This document shows positions 33,004 through 41,854 of a stretch of DNA of 64,000 bases, in pieces. The notes beneath the pieces are model-generated. The model ran no database searches, had not been told where the DNA came from, and was given only the letters and a program-made list of their open reading frames with translations. Source of the DNA: Trinickia terrae. GTDB taxonomy: Bacteria; Pseudomonadota; Gammaproteobacteria; Burkholderiales; Burkholderiaceae. The first letter of the stretch is position 1. Every line of letters begins with the position of its first letter. Location: assembly GCF_005144415.1 (NCBI RefSeq), contig NZ_SWJE01000001.1, forward strand, positions 1 through 64,000, written 5' to 3'. Position numbers and translations under genes: made by a program.

Positions 33004-33786
33004 CTAGTGCCGCCCGGCGCGCCACTGTCCAGGCGCTCGCCCGAACCGTCTCGTGAACGCATGCGTAAACGCGCTCTGGTCGCCGAAGCCGACTTGCAGC
33101 GCGACGTCGCTCAACGTGTTGCGCGGATCGGCGAGCAGCGTGATCGCCGTATCGAGCCGCAGGCGCTGCAGATAGCGATGCGGCGTTTCTCCGAACGCGT
33201 CATTGAACAGCTGGTGGAAGCGGCGCATGCCGAAGCCGCAGTGCGCGGCGAGGTCCGCTATACGCAGCGGCTCTGCCAGACGCGCGCGCAGCCAGCGGTC
33301 GATCCGCGCGTAATCAAGGCCCGCTGCGGGCAGCGTCGTGTTCGGATCGGCGACGAGCGCAGCGCACAGGCGTGCCGCCGCGTCCCAGTGGAAACGATGC
33401 GCATCGAGCGCGTCGCCCGAGAGCGTATGGCCTGCCGCGCTTGACGCGACGTTGCGCACGAGTACGGTCAGCGCAGCGTCGATCGGCACGGCGCGGGCGC
33501 GCTCGAAGAGCCGCTCGGGCACCGCGAGCGACGTCGCGGGCAAGTCCAGCACGAGCTGGCGGTTCTCGCCGATGCCCACATAGTCGTGACGCGCGCCGGC
33601 CGGCACGAGCCACGCGGAGCGGCAGTCGATGCGCTCGCCGACGCCGTCCACCGCCATCTCCATCGAACCGTCGAGCCCGAGCACGATCTGGTGGAAACCG
33701 TGCACGTCGGACGCTTCGACGCCGCCAAAGCGGCGCAGCGAAACGGCCGGCGACAGCAACGGTTCGTGGGAATGGGCGGTGCTCAT
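33004..33786 (-). CDS. AraC-family transcriptional regulator
   Basis: 260 residues from ATG at 33786 (MSTAHSHEPLL); a longer frame enters the FKBP gene. The N-terminal half is a cupin-like sensing domain, with GFHQIVLGLDGSMEMAVDG and LVPAGARHDYVG. The C-terminal about 100 residues are the double helix-turn-helix: IADLAAHCGFGMRRFHQLFN with ETPHRYLQRLRLD, then LSDVALQVGFGDQSAFTHAF with RRFGRAPGQWR. The ligand and targets are unknown. It starts 10 bases after the FKBP stop, so the two are probably cotranscribed. Confidence 0.9.
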   Translation of the reverse strand: MSTAHSHEPLLSPAVSLRRFGGVEASDVHGFHQIVLGLDGSMEMAVDGVGERIDCRSAWLVPAGARHDYVGIGENRQLVLDLPATSLAVPERLFERARAVPIDAALTVLVRNVASSAAGHTLSGDALDAHRFHWDAAARLCAALVADPNTTLPAAGLDYARIDRWLRARLAEPLRIADLAAHCGFGMRRFHQLFNDAFGETPHRYLQRLRLDTAITLLADPRNTLSDVALQVGFGDQSAFTHAFTRRFGRAPGQWRAGRH

Positions 33787-33796
33787 ACGAGGCGCA

Positions 33797-34138
33797 TCAA
33801 ACGTCGAGCAATTCGACTTCGAACACGAGCGTCGCATTCGGCGGAATCACGCCGCCCGCGCCGCGCACGCCGTAGCCGAGTTGCGGCGGAATCGTCAGGC
33901 GCCGCACGCCGCCGACCTTCATGCCTTGCACGCCTTCGTCCCAGCCCTTGATGACCATGCCGCCGCCGAGCACGAAGGCGAACGGGTCGTTGCGGTCCTT
34001 GCTCGAATCGAACTTCTGGCCGTCGGTGAGCCAGCCGGTGTAGTGGACGCTGACAGTTTTACCGGCGACGGCTTCGGCGCCGCTGCCTTCGGTCAGATCT
34101 TCATACTTCAGACCGGATTCGGTGGTGACGATCGACAT
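33797..34138 (-). CDS. FKBP-type peptidyl-prolyl cis-trans isomerase (113 residues, no signal)
   Basis: A single-domain FKBP of 113 residues with no export signal. It speeds proline isomerisation in proteins. Family blocks are [18 protein letters not shown] near 29-46, [19 protein letters not shown] near 52-70 and [14 protein letters not shown] at the end; the aromatic pocket residues Tyr, Phe, Trp and the YG pair in LGYGVRG are present. It is very close to what I remember of the 113-residue Mip-like protein of B. pseudomallei that has been linked to virulence; this is recall, not a search. It is divergent from the histidine-kinase-like gene. Confidence 0.95.
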   Translation of the reverse strand: MSIVTTESGLKYEDLTEGSGAEAVAGKTVSVHYTGWLTDGQKFDSSKDRNDPFAFVLGGGMVIKGWDEGVQGMKVGGVRRLTIPPQLGYGVRGAGGVIPPNATLVFEVELLDV

Positions 34139-34262
34139 GGAAATCTCCCGTAAATATCGAAAACCGCCATTGTAGGCGTTAGAGCACCAACGCGCGGGCT
34201 GTCGCGCAGTGTGCCGTGCCTATAATTGTCTCTTGCTTCCTTTACGTGTACGAGGGTCGACT

Positions 34263-35030
34263 GTGACGCCTTCCCCTGCTGCCGATGCCGCACTCGACGA
34301 GCGCTTCGCGCGCCTGCGCGCCGAGGCGGCGCTCTTCATGCGCGATCACGTGCTGTCGCTGGTCTCGCACGATTTGCGCAGTCCGTTGAACGCGATTCAT
34401 AGCTGGGCCTACGTGCTCGAGCGCAAGATCGATAGCGCCGATGCGACCGCGCAGCGCGCACTGGCGGGTATCCGCTCCGGCGTCGAACAGCAGGTGAAGC
34501 TGCTGGAGGATGCGGTCGACAACACGCGTGCGCAGACCAAGACGCTCGCGCTTGCGCGTGCGCCGTTCGCGCTGCGGCCGCTGCTCGAGCAGGTTGCCGC
34601 CGAAGCGCGCGTGATGCTTGCCGACACGCGGCAGGTCACGCTCTCGGTCGTGTCGCCGCTCGACGCCGAAACGCTCGACGGCGACCGCGAGCGTTTATCG
34701 CAGGCGCTGTGGGTGATGCTGATGTTCGCGGTCGAAGCGAGTGCGCCCGGCGGTGTGGTGACGCTTGGCAGCGTGGTCGATGGCGGCCATTGGCAAGTCG
34801 AGATCACGCATGCGATGAGTTTCGCCGCGCTTAACAGCGCTGAGTTGCCGCGCGCGTTCGAACCGTTCGCCTGCAAGCAGGCGACGCAGCCGCGCGACGC
34901 CGGACGGATCGCCTGGGTGCTGGCGTTGCCGCAACGCGTCGCAACGGCTCACGCCGGCAGTTTGACGCAGGGCGATAGCGTCGATGGCGCGCCGTCCACG
35001 CTGACGTTGCGCGTTCCCCTCGCGGGTTGA
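34263..35030 (+). CDS. Degenerate histidine-kinase-like protein
   Basis: 255 residues, starting with GTG at 34263, which has GAGGGTC placed as a ribosome site. There is no sensor or membrane region. A HisKA dimerisation domain with an intact H-box (VSHDLRSPLNAIHSW, His near 36) is followed by an ATPase-like domain in which the usual signatures are missing. The N-box position reads ALWVMLMFAVEAS, without the Asn, and the DxGxG box is not found after VTLGSVVDGGHWQVEI. It may bind a partner without phosphorylating it. No response regulator is adjacent. Confidence 0.75.
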   Translation: MTPSPAADAALDERFARLRAEAALFMRDHVLSLVSHDLRSPLNAIHSWAYVLERKIDSADATAQRALAGIRSGVEQQVKLLEDAVDNTRAQTKTLALARAPFALRPLLEQVAAEARVMLADTRQVTLSVVSPLDAETLDGDRERLSQALWVMLMFAVEASAPGGVVTLGSVVDGGHWQVEITHAMSFAALNSAELPRAFEPFACKQATQPRDAGRIAWVLALPQRVATAHAGSLTQGDSVDGAPSTLTLRVPLAG

Positions 35031-35179
35031 GCTTGCAAGAGGTGCGCATGACGCGCCCCCCGCGCACCGGATTCGGCTGCGGCCGAGTCGAATCGAATCG
35101 ATCATCTCGCCCGCCGTTTTCTCTGCTCCGGCCACGACCCGCTCTATACTGAGCCCTTTCGTTTCCGGAGCCCATTGCT

Positions 35180-36514
35180 TTGATTCAGATCGTCGCCTTG
35201 ATCGGCGCGTTGTTGCTGGTTGCCCTCAACGGTTTTTTCGTCGCTGCCGAATTCGGCCTCGTCAAATTGCGGTCGACGCGCGTCCAGGCGCTCGCGCGCA
35301 AGAACGGCATCCGCGGCAGACTGCTCGCCACGGTGCACAAGCGGCTCGATGCCTACCTCTCCGCCTGTCAGCTCGGCATCACGCTCGCCTCGCTCGGCCT
35401 CGGCTGGATCGGCGAGCCGGCCTTCGCGGACCTGCTCTCGCCGGTTTTCAGGCTCCTCGGCGTCACGTCGCCCGATCTGACGCATGCAATCTCGCTCTTC
35501 TTTGCGTTCACCGTCATCTCGTTCCTGCACATCGTCGTCGGCGAGCTGGCGCCGAAGTCGATGGCGATCCGGCAGTCCGAGCAGGTCGCGCTGTGGGTGG
35601 CGGTGCCGCTTTACGGCTTCTATTGGGCGATGTATCCGGCGATCTGGCTGCTCAATACGAGCGCGAACGCGGTGCTGAAGATCGCTGGCCTGGAGGCCGA
35701 TCACGGCGGCGATTCGCACTATTCGACCGACGAGCTCAAGCTCATCCTGCGCAGCCGCCGCGGCGCGGGCGGCCCCGCGCCGCGCGTCGCGTATAACGCC
35801 GACGAATGGAACACGCTCGCGCATTCGCTCGATTTCTCGTCGATGACGGTGTCGGACCTCATGCGCCCCGCGCACGAGATGATCGGTCTGCGGCGCGACG
35901 TGCCGTTGCGCGAGAACATGCAGGTCGTCGCGCGCCACCGGTTCAGCCGCTATCCGCTGTTCGAGGATGCGTCGGGCGAGCGCGTCGCGGGGCTGATCCA
36001 CCTGAAGGACTTGCTGCTCGCGCGTCATGCCGGTTCGACGCTCGAGGATCTGTCCGATTACGCGCGGCCCGTGCAATACGTGAGGCCCGATACGCCGGCG
36101 CTCGAGCTGTTTCGACGCTTCCGCCGCGGCGCGCCGCATTTTGCGCTCGTCGGCCACAAGAACCATAAGCCGATCGGCTTCTTGACGCTCGACAACCTGC
36201 TCGGCGCGCTGGTCGGCCAGATTCACGACGAATTCCGCCAGGGCGATGCCGATTGGTCCCGCATGGACGACGGCACGCTGATCGGCAAGGGAAGCCTGCC
36301 GGTGGTTTCGCTCGAGCGCGTGCTCGGGATCGATATCGACGAGGGATCGGCGGAATCGGTAGGGGGGCTCGTGATCCATGCGCTCAATGATTTGCCGTCC
36401 GAGGGACAGCGCGTGGAGTTCGAGCGCTTCGATGTCGTCGTGAAGAAGATGCACGGACCGCGGATCGTGCTCGTGCGGGTGTATCCGAAGGTGTTCGAGG
36501 ATGAGGGTGGGTGA
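35180..36514 (+). CDS. CNNM/CBS-domain transporter-like membrane protein (hemolysin C/CorC family)
   Basis: 444 residues, read from a TTG at 35180 with CCGGAG about ten bases upstream; no in-frame ATG lies near the start. The N-terminal CNNM domain has about four membrane helices (AALIGALLLVALNGFFVAAEF-like start, then segments near 95-120 and 133-160), with the family blocks AEFGLVKLRSTR and ACQLGITLASLGLGWIGEPA. A CBS pair follows from about 215 (MTVSDLMRPAHEMIGL) to 340, then a C-terminal CorC/HlyC domain (GKGSLPVVSLERVLGI to the end). Relatives handle Mg2+ or Co2+, probably in efflux; the name hemolysin is historical. Confidence 0.88.
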   Translation: MIQIVALIGALLLVALNGFFVAAEFGLVKLRSTRVQALARKNGIRGRLLATVHKRLDAYLSACQLGITLASLGLGWIGEPAFADLLSPVFRLLGVTSPDLTHAISLFFAFTVISFLHIVVGELAPKSMAIRQSEQVALWVAVPLYGFYWAMYPAIWLLNTSANAVLKIAGLEADHGGDSHYSTDELKLILRSRRGAGGPAPRVAYNADEWNTLAHSLDFSSMTVSDLMRPAHEMIGLRRDVPLRENMQVVARHRFSRYPLFEDASGERVAGLIHLKDLLLARHAGSTLEDLSDYARPVQYVRPDTPALELFRRFRRGAPHFALVGHKNHKPIGFLTLDNLLGALVGQIHDEFRQGDADWSRMDDGTLIGKGSLPVVSLERVLGIDIDEGSAESVGGLVIHALNDLPSEGQRVEFERFDVVVKKMHGPRIVLVRVYPKVFEDEGG

Positions 36515-36672
36515 GCGAGGCTTGGGCGACTGTCGATTAATATCTTTTCCAACCTTATCGAGCCGAAAAAATATATTGGACGTCTCACCCGCGCTCTTGC
36601 ACCATTCGTACCTTCCCGGCGCACGCCCGGACCCCATTCCAATTTCGATAACCACAATCCCCGAGAACACAC

Positions 36673-38535
36673 ATGCCTGACTACCGCTCACGCACTTCGA
36701 CCCATGGCCGCAACATGGCCGGCGCCCGCGCCTTGTGGCGCGCCACCGGCATGAAAGACGGCGATTTCGGCAAGCCCATCATCGCCGTGGTGAACTCGTT
36801 CACGCAGTTCGTGCCGGGCCATGTGCATCTGCGCGATCTGGGCGCGCTGGTCGCCAAGGAAATCGAAGCGGCCGGCGGCGTGGCCAAGGAATTCAACACG
36901 ATCGCCGTGGACGACGGCATCGCCATGGGTCACGGCGGCATGCTGTACTCGCTGCCTTCGCGCGAATTGATCGCGGACTCGGTGGAATACATGGTCAATG
37001 CGCATTGCGCCGACGCCATGGTCTGCATCTCCAATTGCGACAAGATCACCCCGGGCATGCTGATGGCCGCGATGCGCTTGAACATCCCCGTCGTGTTCGT
37101 CTCGGGCGGGCCGATGGAAGCGGGCAAGGTCAAGTCGTCGGCTGACGGCCAGGTGATCGCCAAGATCGACCTGATCGACGCGATGATCAAGGCCGCCGAC
37201 CCCAACGTCAGCGACGCCGACGTGGCCGAAGTCGAACGCAGCGCCTGCCCGACGTGCGGTTCCTGCTCGGGCATGTTCACCGCGAACTCGATGAACTGCC
37301 TGACCGAGGCGATCGGCCTCGCGTTGCCCGGCAACGGCACGATCGTCGCCACGCATGCATGGCGCAAGGGCCTGTTCGAGCAGGCGGGCCGCCTGGTCGT
37401 GGACTTGTGCCGCCGCTACTATCAGGAAGAAGACACGTCGGTCCTGCCGCGCAGCATCGCCAGCAAGCAGGCATTCGAGAACGCGATGACGCTCGACGTG
37501 GCCATGGGCGGTTCGACCAACACCGTGCTGCACCTGCTCGCGGCTGCGCAGGAAGCCGGCGTCGATTTCACGATGTCCGACATCGATCGCATCTCGCGCA
37601 AAGTGCCGTGCCTGTGCAAGGCGGCGCCCGCAACCGACAAATATCACATCGAAGACGTGCATCGCGCCGGCGGCATCCTCGGCATTCTCGGCGAGCTGGC
37701 CCGCGCGGAACTGCTCGACTTGTCGTGCGGCAACGTGCATAGCGGCACGCTGGGTAACGCGATTGCCAAGTGGGACGTCATGGGCGGAGCGGGCGAAGAC
37801 GCGCAGAAGTTCTTCAGCGCGGCTCCGGGCGGCATTCCGACCACTGTCGCGTTCAGCCAGGAAGCGACCTACGCGTCGCTCGATACCGACCGCAAGACCG
37901 GCTGCATCCGCAGCAAGGAGAGCGCGTATTCGAAAGACGGTGGCCTCGCCGTGCTCTACGGCAACCTCGCGGAGAAGGGCTGCATCGTCAAGACCGCGGG
38001 TGTCGACGAATCGCAGTGGATCTTCTCCGGGCGCGCGCGCGTTTTCGAAAGCCAGGACGACGCCGTCGCCGCCATCCTGGGCGACAAGGTCGTGGCGGGC
38101 GATGTGGTCGTGATCCGCTACGAAGGCCCCAAGGGCGGGCCCGGCATGCAGGAGATGCTGTACCCCACGTCGTATCTGAAATCCAAGGGCTTGGGCAAGA
38201 CCTGCGCGCTGTTTACCGACGGCCGTTTCTCCGGTGGCTCGTCGGGGCTCGTGATCGGGCATGCGTCGCCTGAAGCAGCCGAAGGCGGCACGATCGGCCT
38301 CGTGGAAGACGGCGATGTGATCGAGATCGATATTCCCAAGCGCAAGATGCACCTGGCGGTGTCGGATGAAGTATTGGCGCGCCGTCGCGAAGTGATGGAG
38401 GCGCGCGGCGACAAGGCGTGGCTGCCGGTGAACCGTGAGCGCGTGGTGTCGCAGGCTTTGCAAGCCTACGCTGCGCTGGCGACCTCGGCCGACCGTGGCG
38501 CGGTGCGGGATATTTCGCAACTCAAGCGGAAGTAA
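36673..38535 (+). CDS. ilvD: Dihydroxy-acid dehydratase
   Basis: 620 residues, matching the E. coli-type enzyme. It dehydrates dihydroxy acids in isoleucine and valine synthesis. Fe-S cysteines are in [13 protein letters not shown] and [39 protein letters not shown] near the C terminus holds the catalytic Ser. It stands alone, with a 158-base leader of mixed composition upstream and a hairpin right after the stop. Confidence 0.97.
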   Translation: MPDYRSRTSTHGRNMAGARALWRATGMKDGDFGKPIIAVVNSFTQFVPGHVHLRDLGALVAKEIEAAGGVAKEFNTIAVDDGIAMGHGGMLYSLPSRELIADSVEYMVNAHCADAMVCISNCDKITPGMLMAAMRLNIPVVFVSGGPMEAGKVKSSADGQVIAKIDLIDAMIKAADPNVSDADVAEVERSACPTCGSCSGMFTANSMNCLTEAIGLALPGNGTIVATHAWRKGLFEQAGRLVVDLCRRYYQEEDTSVLPRSIASKQAFENAMTLDVAMGGSTNTVLHLLAAAQEAGVDFTMSDIDRISRKVPCLCKAAPATDKYHIEDVHRAGGILGILGELARAELLDLSCGNVHSGTLGNAIAKWDVMGGAGEDAQKFFSAAPGGIPTTVAFSQEATYASLDTDRKTGCIRSKESAYSKDGGLAVLYGNLAEKGCIVKTAGVDESQWIFSGRARVFESQDDAVAAILGDKVVAGDVVVIRYEGPKGGPGMQEMLYPTSYLKSKGLGKTCALFTDGRFSGGSSGLVIGHASPEAAEGGTIGLVEDGDVIEIDIPKRKMHLAVSDEVLARRREVMEARGDKAWLPVNRERVVSQALQAYAALATSADRGAVRDISQLKRK

Positions 38536-38544
38536 GGTGGAATG

Positions 38545-38570
38545 GCCCTGTCGCCGTCAGGCGACAGGGC
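38545..38570 (+). terminator. Hairpin after ilvD
   Basis: GCCCTGTCGCC (38545-38555) and GGCGACAGGGC (38560-38570) form a perfect 11-bp stem with a GTCA loop just after the ilvD stop. There is no T-run, so terminator strength is uncertain. Confidence 0.6.
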
Positions 38571-38940
38571 TGAATCGATCGATGAGCCGAGTACTGCCCA
38601 TCGATTGCCGCGCTGGCCAGCTAACGAATCCGCCAGCGACTTTGCGCTCCGACAATAAATGACAATATTCGGAGTGCAAATGGTTGTGACTAGACAAGTC
38701 TACGGAGTATAAGTCCGGACGGACCTGAAAATGGTCCCGCATCGCGGCCTCCCCATCCATGCAATCCTGATGCACCAAGCCGCGCCTTTCAAAACAGCCC
38801 GCATGAAGCCATGCCTGTCGCGGAGTACGTGCAAGGAGTTGCCACCGGATGATTATCAGCCCCCCGTTTCTCCCACAACTGGACTCGGCGAAGATTGATC
38901 CCACCAAACCCGATACATCCCAGCGCGTCGGTGCTCCCAC
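38557..38940 (-). CDS. Possible small protein of unknown function between ilvD and treY
   Basis: A 127-codon frame opening with GTG at 38940. The reason to list it is a very good ribosome site, AGAAGGAG, eight bases before the GTG, preceded by AT-rich DNA that could hold a promoter. The product has no recognisable domain, no signal and no membrane segment; it contains scattered Cys and His residues. Its 3' end overlaps the ilvD hairpin and the 38641-38680 inverted repeat lies within it, which counts against it. It could equally be remnant or chance. Confidence 0.25.
   Translation of the reverse strand: MGAPTRWDVSGLVGSIFAESSCGRNGGLIIIRWQLLARTPRQAWLHAGCFERRGLVHQDCMDGEAAMRDHFQVRPDLYSVDLSSHNHLHSEYCHLLSERKVAGGFVSWPARQSMGSTRLIDRFSPVA
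38641..38680. repeat. Inverted repeat, 12-bp arms
   Basis: TTTGCGCTCCGA (38641-38652) and TCGGAGTGCAAA (38669-38680) pair with one G-U wobble around an AT-rich 16-base centre. It resembles a regulator site or RNA hairpin. The rest of the 481-base ilvD-treY gap holds the ilvD hairpin and the doubtful frame listed above, and nothing else I recognise. Confidence 0.55.
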
Positions 38941-39016
38941 AAGTCATTCTCCTTCTGGATAGTATTGAATTTGTAAATTAATTCGTTTGTGCTTGCCGCA
39001 CCAAGAGCTAGAAGTC

Positions 39017-41854
39017 CTACGCAGCCCGCACCCCTTCCTCAACCAGCACCGCCACCGGCAACGCCGCAAGCGCCTCGCTCACCCGAAGCGCCCCCGCTTC
39101 ATCCACCTTCGGCGCACCGGGACTCAGCCAATCGAACAGCGCCCGCCCGGCAAGCGTGTTCGGCAGCACGACAACCGTGTCCTCCCACTTCGCCGGCTCG
39201 ACATGCGGCACGTCGCGTCCCTCGTCGAGCAAGGCCATTGCAAAACGCGTCCCGATCACGATCGCATAGGCATCGCCGTGCTGGCGCGCAAACGCAATCG
39301 CATGACGCGCCAGCTTTCCGCGCACCGTCAGCGGAACATACGACCCTTCGAGAAACAGCGCCGGCGACGCCGCGCGCAGCGTCAGCGCGCGGTGCACGAT
39401 GCCGAGCTTCACGCGTCCGTCGCGCCAGTTCGCAAGTTGTTCGCTCGGCGGCTCGCCCGTCAGCCACGCGTGACGCCGCGCGAAATCGACCGGGCGTCGA
39501 TTGTCGGGATCGACGAGGCTGAAGTCCCACAGCTCGGTGCCCTGGTACAGGTCCGGCACGCCCGGCGAGGTCATCCGCAGCACGGTCTGCAGCAGGCTGT
39601 TCACCGCCCCCGCGCGAGCGATGCGCGCGACGAACGCGGGCAGTTCGTGCAGGAAGCCGTCGCGCCGCTGCGGCGCGAGGATGTCGAGCAGGAAGTCGCG
39701 CGACGCCTGTTCGTACGCCTCGTCGCGCGCATACCAGCTCGTGCGCAGCTTCGCTTCGCGCAGCGCCTTCTCCTGCCATCCGGCGACGCGCTCCGCGAGC
39801 GCCTTCACGCCGGCCTCGTCGCCCGGATCGAGGTCGAGCGGCCAGCAGCCGGCGAGCGTCTGATACAGCATCGCCTCGGCGGCAGGGCCCGGCGCCCAGT
39901 CGCGATCGTTGCCGTCCAGCACGCGCCGCTGCGGCGCGTTCAAGGTCGACCACGCGTGCCGCGCCGCATTCCATTCGTGCGCAATCTCGCTCAGCACCGC
40001 GAGGCGCGCGCGCACGTCTTCGCCGCGCTTGTGGTCGTGCGTGGCCGTGGTGAGCATCGTGTGCGGGAAATGCTTCGCGCGTGCGAGGTTGGCGGCGTGG
40101 AAGTCCTCGACGGACAGCGCAAATTCTCCCGGGTCCGCCCCGACTTCGTTGCGCGAGAGCAAGCGTCCGTAGCGATAGCAGGCGGTGTCTTCGATCGCCT
40201 TGGCGGCGAGCGGCGCGGTGAGCTGGGCGAAGAGCGCGGGCGTCGTGCGCTTCTGGGAGTTCGGCGAGTTCGCATGCTGCGTCGTCTGCGCGGGGTTTTC
40301 CTCGCGCTCGCGCGTCTTGCCGCCGAGCCATCCGGCCACGCGTTCGAGCACCTGATGATCGGCGCGCGGCAGCGTCTGTCGCGCGGCCTCGAGCGCCTGG
40401 TTGAAGTAGGGCTCATCGTCGTCGGTGCGCTGGCCGTTGAGCAGGTAGATCCGGTACACGGGGAAATGCACGGCAAGCTCGGCGACTGCGCGGCGAATCG
40501 ACGTGAGCGTGAAGTCACGCGTCGCCGGGTGATCGCGCGCGATGCGATGCAGTGCGCGCGCCGAGCGATCGAGTTCCGCCGACAAGTGCTCGGTCAAGAT
40601 CTTGCGCCGCGCGATCAGCGCTTCGTCGGCGAACGAGCGCGGGTTGCCGGCGAGCTCGGCCCATGCGTCGGCGAGCGGCGCCGCGCCGCCGGGGTCGTGC
40701 AGCAGCGCGCCGACGTCGTTCATGAAGTCGTAGCCGGTCGATCCGTCGACGCCCCAGTCGACGGAAAGCGGCTCGCGGCGGGCGAGAATCTTCTCGACGA
40801 TCAAATACGCGCGCCGGCCGTCGATTTGCTGCGGACGCTCGCCTTCGACGTCGAACAGCCGCTGGCGCAGACGCTGGCAGTATTCGCGCGGGTCGGCGAG
40901 GCCGTCGACGTGATCGACGCGCACGCCGTCGATCACCCCTTGCGCGAAGAGCCGCAGGATCAGTGCATGGGTCGCCTCGAAAACCTCGGGGCGCTCCTGG
41001 CGCAAGGCGGCGAGCGTGCTGACATCGAAGAAGCGCCGCCAGTTCACTTCGTCGGCGGCGGTGCGCCACCACGCGAGCCGGAAGAACTGCCGCTCGAGCA
41101 GGCGATGCAGGCGCTCGCGTCCGCTTGCCGTATCGGGCGCGTAGGCCTGCAGCGCCGCACCGATCGCCGCCATGCCGTGCTCCGTCGCGACGAACTCGCG
41201 CAAGGCGTCGCGCGCTTGCTCCGCGCGCGGCTGGTCGGCGGCTTGCGGCGCGAGCCCGGTGAAGCGCTCGGCGAGCGCGGCCAGTTCGGGCTGGTCCACG
41301 GTCTGCAGGATCGGCGCGTATTCAGCCGGACAGATCGGGAACACATGATGCGCATAGGCGGCGAAGAATCGTACGGCATCCCGATCGAATTGCAGCGTGA
41401 TCCTGCCTGCTTCGAGCTCTTCGCCGTAGGGCGCGCCGAGGCACGGCGCGAGCGCCTTGCCGCGCAGCGCCGGATCGGGCGAATGCCAGTCGACGTCGAA
41501 ATGGCGGCCGAACGCGCTGTGCCGTCCCCATTCGAGGATGTCGAGCCACCACGCGTTGTGCGCGCTGCCGATGCCCATGTGGTTCGGCACGATGTCGGCG
41601 ATGAGGCCCATCTGGCGTGCGCGCGCGGCGTCGGCCAAGCGCAGGAGCGCCGCCTCGCCGCCGAGCTCCGGGTTCACGCGCGTGTAGTCGACGGTGTCGT
41701 AGCCGTGCGTCGAGCCGGGCACGGCGGTCGTGATCGGCGACAGGTACAGATGGCTCACGCCGAGCGAGGCGAAGTAGTCGAGCTGCGCGGCGGCGTCGTC
41801 GAGCGTGAAGCCTCGATGCAGCTGAAGCCGGAGCGTGGAGCGCGGAACGGTCAT
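39017..41854 (-). CDS. treY: Malto-oligosyltrehalose synthase
   Basis: 945 residues, GH13. It turns the reducing end of a malto-oligosaccharide into a trehalosyl unit. Catalytic regions are present: DIVPNHMGIG near 87-96, GVRVDHVDGLADP with the nucleophile Asp near 314, LIVEKILA with the acid Glu near 354 and TATHDHKRGED further on. A stretch around 530-560 is Gln/Ser/Thr-rich, like a loop insertion. ATG at 41854 was chosen because the frame otherwise continues deep into malQ in another reading frame of that gene; here it overlaps the malQ stop as ATGA and gives MTVPRSTLRLQLHRGF, the family N terminus. It ends the block glgX-treZ-malQ-treY. Confidence 0.96.
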   Translation of the reverse strand: MTVPRSTLRLQLHRGFTLDDAAAQLDYFASLGVSHLYLSPITTAVPGSTHGYDTVDYTRVNPELGGEAALLRLADAARARQMGLIADIVPNHMGIGSAHNAWWLDILEWGRHSAFGRHFDVDWHSPDPALRGKALAPCLGAPYGEELEAGRITLQFDRDAVRFFAAYAHHVFPICPAEYAPILQTVDQPELAALAERFTGLAPQAADQPRAEQARDALREFVATEHGMAAIGAALQAYAPDTASGRERLHRLLERQFFRLAWWRTAADEVNWRRFFDVSTLAALRQERPEVFEATHALILRLFAQGVIDGVRVDHVDGLADPREYCQRLRQRLFDVEGERPQQIDGRRAYLIVEKILARREPLSVDWGVDGSTGYDFMNDVGALLHDPGGAAPLADAWAELAGNPRSFADEALIARRKILTEHLSAELDRSARALHRIARDHPATRDFTLTSIRRAVAELAVHFPVYRIYLLNGQRTDDDEPYFNQALEAARQTLPRADHQVLERVAGWLGGKTREREENPAQTTQHANSPNSQKRTTPALFAQLTAPLAAKAIEDTACYRYGRLLSRNEVGADPGEFALSVEDFHAANLARAKHFPHTMLTTATHDHKRGEDVRARLAVLSEIAHEWNAARHAWSTLNAPQRRVLDGNDRDWAPGPAAEAMLYQTLAGCWPLDLDPGDEAGVKALAERVAGWQEKALREAKLRTSWYARDEAYEQASRDFLLDILAPQRRDGFLHELPAFVARIARAGAVNSLLQTVLRMTSPGVPDLYQGTELWDFSLVDPDNRRPVDFARRHAWLTGEPPSEQLANWRDGRVKLGIVHRALTLRAASPALFLEGSYVPLTVRGKLARHAIAFARQHGDAYAIVIGTRFAMALLDEGRDVPHVEPAKWEDTVVVLPNTLAGRALFDWLSPGAPKVDEAGALRVSEALAALPVAVLVEEGVRAA

